Below, one piece after another: positions 63,201 to 64,000 of a stretch of 64,000 nucleotides of DNA (position 1 is the first letter of the stretch; the number at the start of each line of letters is the position of its first letter). Source of the DNA: Acanthochromis polyacanthus (taxonomy: Eukaryota; Chordata; Actinopteri; Pomacentridae); assembly GCF_021347895.1 (NCBI RefSeq), contig NC_067124.1:14932521-14996520 (forward strand), given 5' to 3'. A program made the translations under genes and the position numbers. Below the pieces are notes generated by a model. It had not been told where the DNA came from. It made no database searches and saw only the letters and a program-made list of their open reading frames with translations.

Positions 63201-64000
63201 GTATGACAAAACCTTAATAAGAGCTAAAGCTTACTTTGCTGCTTCTAGCTGTTTGAATCATTAATTAGCCTTTCAACACCATTAGCTAACAGTGTAGCAT
63301 TGGAACACAGTAGTGATGGTTGCTGGAAATATTCCTCTGTACCTCTATGTAGACATTCCATGTAAAAATCACCCGTTTCCAGCTAGAATAGTCATTTACC
63401 ACATTAACAATGTATAGACTGGATTTTTGATTAATTTAATGTTATCTTCATTGAAAAAAACCTGCTTGTCTTTCAAAAACAAGGACATTTCTAAGTGACC
63501 CTAAACTTTTGAACAGTAGTGTACATATTAAACAAAAACAGAAACTTTATCAAGTACTTTTAATTGTAAATTATCCCTGACATGGAGACAGGACTGATCA
63601 CAATCTAACAGGAAGTCAAACTGGGAACTTCTTACATATGTGACAAATATTACATGTGCACCATGTCTCTCTCTGTGACTGTCAAGGCCGTATCTGGATA
63701 AAGCTGTGAGGAATATTAATATGAAAGTGACTTAACAGATGTATAAATCCAGCAATGTCACATATTAACTGACTGAAAAGGGCTTTAGAGGACCAACCAT
63801 GCAGATTTCAGTGAACAAAACCTGAGAAAACAGTGCATTTCTTACAAAGAGCTTGCTCTTGTAGAGGTATTTGCTGCGTCCGTTGGAGTCTTTCACTTCT
63901 TTGCTGAAGACCAGCGACATCTCAAAGAGGAAGAGGTGTCGGTCTCGACCCTTCCGGATCAGAGTCTTTGGATCCCAAACCTGGAAGGACTCCTGCAGTA
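37315..64000 (-). CDS. trio: Trio Rho guanine nucleotide exchange factor, C-terminal half (5'-truncated by window)
   Basis: 29 coding exons, in transcript order: 64000-63846 (cut by the window), 62852-62751, 61575-61436, 61224-61125, 58394-58142, 48593-48307, 48217-48047, 46837-46742, 46378-46230, 46054-45988, 45871-45768, 45003-44934, 44782-44693, 44598-44506, 44378-44328, 44162-44085, 43807-43616, 43436-43259, 43055-42187, 41214-40964, 40821-40692, 40575-40548, 40308-40146, 39904-39783, 39677-39599, 39386-39186, 39095-38957, 38553-38367, 37742-37315. Every border is GT-AG, all phases agree, and the sum gives 1,656 residues plus TGA. Domain order is PH1, SH3, DH2, PH2, Gly/Ser/Pro linker, SH3, Ig, kinase. 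Trio activates Rac1/RhoG and RhoA in axon guidance, neurite growth and myogenesis. Trio is chosen over kalirin from the 289-codon linker, the intact kinase DFG, and the lack of FnIII between Ig and kinase. Sec14, spectrin repeats and DH1 lie off-window. Confidence 0.95.
39783..40308 (-). CDS. trio: trio Ig domain exons
   Basis: Exons 40146-40308 and 39783-39904. The intron divides the domain after SIMYR. The Ig core is visible: [12 protein letters not shown] gives the first Cys, VTWRGPDNN the Trp, and [16 protein letters not shown] the DxGxYxC motif. The next exon goes straight to the kinase approach, with no FnIII domain. Confidence 0.93.
40548..41214 (-). CDS. trio: trio SH3-2 and linker exons, including a 28-nt microexon
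   Basis: Exon 40964-41214 starts with a Ser run, then the SH3 [20 protein letters not shown], with VRAAN-type core [19 protein letters not shown]. Exon 40692-40821 is basic ([15 protein letters not shown], ending NKVSVK). Exon 40548-40575 is a 28-nt microexon encoding LLNPNFIYD and joins the Ig domain. All phases agree. SH3-2 is expected to bind proline motifs, within Trio or in partners. Confidence 0.92.
42187..43055 (-). CDS. trio: trio long Gly/Ser/Pro linker exon
   Basis: A single 289-codon exon between PH2 and SH3-2. After [12 protein letters not shown] it is Gly-, Ser- and Pro-rich (runs of Ser and Gly, [20 protein letters not shown]), then has short conserved blocks ([24 protein letters not shown]). 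The length matches the long linker of Trio and not the roughly 100 residues of kalirin. It is probably disordered and phosphorylated. The GC-rich composition produces several long antisense frames that are not genes. Confidence 0.93.
43259..43807 (-). CDS. trio: trio PH2 exons
   Basis: Exons 43616-43807 and 43259-43436. Strands read [37 protein letters not shown] and GYLFKNSIK. The C-terminal helix reads [18 protein letters not shown]. In Trio this PH inhibits the DH2 by occluding the RhoA surface. Confidence 0.95.
44085..46054 (-). CDS. trio: trio DH2 (GEFD2) exons
   Basis: Seven exons: 45988-46054, 45768-45871, 44934-45003, 44693-44782, 44506-44598, 44328-44378 and 44085-44162. CR1 reads [16 protein letters not shown], the middle has [18 protein letters not shown], and CR3 reads [18 protein letters not shown], which contains the switch-contacting helix. 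The last exon ends [16 protein letters not shown]. This DH domain is the RhoA-directed exchange unit of Trio. All exons are 51-104 nt with introns mostly of 80-900 bases. Confidence 0.95.
46230..48593 (-). CDS. trio: trio linker exons between SH3-1 and DH2
   Basis: Four exons (48307-48593, 48047-48217, 46742-46837, 46230-46378). They hold the basic [20 protein letters not shown] stretch with a lysine-rich follow-on ([16 protein letters not shown]), an acidic segment ([18 protein letters not shown]) with a proline motif, the helix [16 protein letters not shown], and a Ser-rich run ([16 protein letters not shown]). The wording follows vertebrate Trio very closely, so this linker is under strong constraint. 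Basic and Pro segments suggest regulatory or docking roles. Confidence 0.92.
52520..52564 (+). repeat. (TG)n microsatellite
   Basis: About 22 TG units in the large trio intron. Confidence 0.95.
53629..53676 (-). CDS. trio: Candidate 48-nt cassette exon (or start exon) of trio
   Basis: The minus strand has an acceptor (GGGTTCAG) at 53677, an open 48-nt stretch reading [15 protein letters not shown], and a donor G then GTAGGT. Entry and exit are both phase 1, so inclusion between the exons ending 58142 and starting 48593 keeps the frame and adds 16 residues. The stretch also has an ATG ten bases upstream of the cassette (53684-53686, [11 protein letters not shown]), which would allow use as a first exon in frame with 48593. 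The polypyrimidine tract is weak. Mammalian trio has several isoforms, but I cannot match this peptide to one from memory. Confidence 0.42.
58142..58394 (-). CDS. trio: trio SH3-1 exon
   Basis: 84 codons holding the whole first SH3 domain: [40 protein letters not shown] and [13 protein letters not shown] carry the ALYDF-like strand, the RT loop and the WCLV core. The exon ends in phase 1 (AAA G), and the next constitutive exon starts AC. The flanking introns are about 2.7 kb on the 5' side and 9.5 kb on the 3' side. Both hold candidate alternative exons. Confidence 0.94.
59509..59534 (+). repeat. Short AAAGC tandem repeat
   Basis: About five units of a 5-bp repeat (agcaa/aaagc) lie next to the donor side of the candidate first exon. 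Confidence 0.8.
59554..59649 (-). CDS. trio: Candidate alternative first exon of trio (start at SH3-1)
   Basis: ATG at 59647-59649 opens 32 codons ([17 protein letters not shown], ending LPHYQR) and runs straight into a consensus donor, AGG then GTACGT. It ends in phase 0, exactly the phase needed to join the SH3-1 exon at 58394 (CTC TCC GGT). The start context is fair (GCAATGA). An AT-rich TATA-like GATAAAAAAA lies about 150 bases upstream on the minus strand. Such a transcript would encode SH3, RhoA-specific DH-PH, SH3, Ig and kinase without the Rac module, comparable to the short Duet form of kalirin. No conservation or transcript data are available here. Confidence 0.5.
59796..59806 (-). 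promoter_or_regulatory. TATA-like element upstream of the candidate first exon
   Basis: The minus strand reads GGATAAAAAAA. Distance and orientation suit a start within the following 30 bases and a 5' UTR of roughly 120 bases. Weak on its own. Confidence 0.25.
60168..60252 (+). repeat. (CA)n microsatellite region
   Basis: A CA-rich stretch ending in an unbroken CA run (60224-60252), in the trio intron upstream of the candidate first exon. Confidence 0.9.
61125..61224 (-). CDS. trio: trio linker exon before SH3-1
   Basis: 33 codons rich in Asp, Glu, Ser and Gln ([14 protein letters not shown], ending NTLDSDK). It links PH1 to SH3-1 and ends in phase 0, so a different upstream exon could replace it without a frameshift. 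Confidence 0.9.
61436..64000 (-). CDS. trio: trio exons for the first PH domain
   Basis: Exons 63846-64000, 62751-62852 and 61436-61575. The visible protein runs from [20 protein letters not shown] through [24 protein letters not shown] and the C-terminal helix [16 protein letters not shown]. This PH domain follows DH1 in the Rac1/RhoG-specific exchange module and helps catalysis and membrane placement. The exon at the window edge reads open to its last base, so its true acceptor may be outside. Confidence 0.93.

Noticed and set aside
37315..64000. Assignment of the minus-strand GEF/kinase gene to kalirin (kalrn)
   Set aside because: Kalirin has a short PH2-to-SH3 linker, a FnIII domain between Ig and kinase, and a kinase DFG that I recall as altered. 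Here the linker is 289 codons, Ig joins the kinase directly, DFG is intact, and DH2 wording follows Trio.
1..64000. CRISPR arrays, tRNA or rRNA genes, bacterial operons
   Set aside because: None seen. Repeats are microsatellites or transposon remains, and gene structure is eukaryotic with spliced exons.

Overview
The window is vertebrate nuclear DNA, almost certainly from a ray-finned (probably percomorph) fish. The evidence is short GT-AG introns, many long TG/CA microsatellites, several interspersed repeats familiar from teleost genomes, and tandem CC chemokine receptor genes of teleost type. No prokaryotic operon, CRISPR array, tRNA or rRNA gene was seen.

Positions 1-29,524, all on the plus strand, hold a chemokine receptor cluster. 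Receptors A (exons 1391-1546 and 1848-2743, first exon off-window) and B (6839-6845, 8189-8350, 8630-9522) are near-identical tandem copies. Receptor C (13647-13794, 14509-14681, 14977-15684) is CCR4/CCR8-like, has an extra intron in TM3 and lacks the WxFG motif of extracellular loop 1. Receptor D (25324-25364, 28447-29524) is CCR4-like. Between and around them lie relics of receptor C's terminal exon and 3' UTR (about 2945-3290 and 23218-24520), a non-autonomous hAT-type element with an 8-bp target duplication (3839-5628), an element with perfect 22-bp inverted termini (21561-22483), and other repeat debris.

Positions 29,525 to about 34,650 are intergenic, with a degenerate Tc1-like transposase fragment and a CTCF-like motif at 33,136.

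From about 34,660 to the window end, on the minus strand, lies the C-terminal half of trio, the giant Rho-GEF. I traced 29 coding exons whose phases all agree and whose total reads as 1,656 residues plus a stop. Domain order is first PH, SH3, second DH-PH (RhoA GEF), a long Gly/Ser/Pro exon, SH3, Ig, kinase. Paralogue choice favours trio over kalirin. The large introns around SH3-1 hold two candidate unlisted exons: an alternative first exon (59554-59649) that would start a short isoform at SH3-1, and a phase-symmetric 48-nt cassette or alternative start exon (53629-53676).

The two halves are functionally unrelated: surface chemokine sensing in leukocytes, and Rho/Rac signalling to the cytoskeleton. 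I found no wholly new system. The most useful leads are the two trio exons, the loop-focused divergence of receptors A and B, the odd extracellular loop of receptor C, and an alternative first exon for receptor D.
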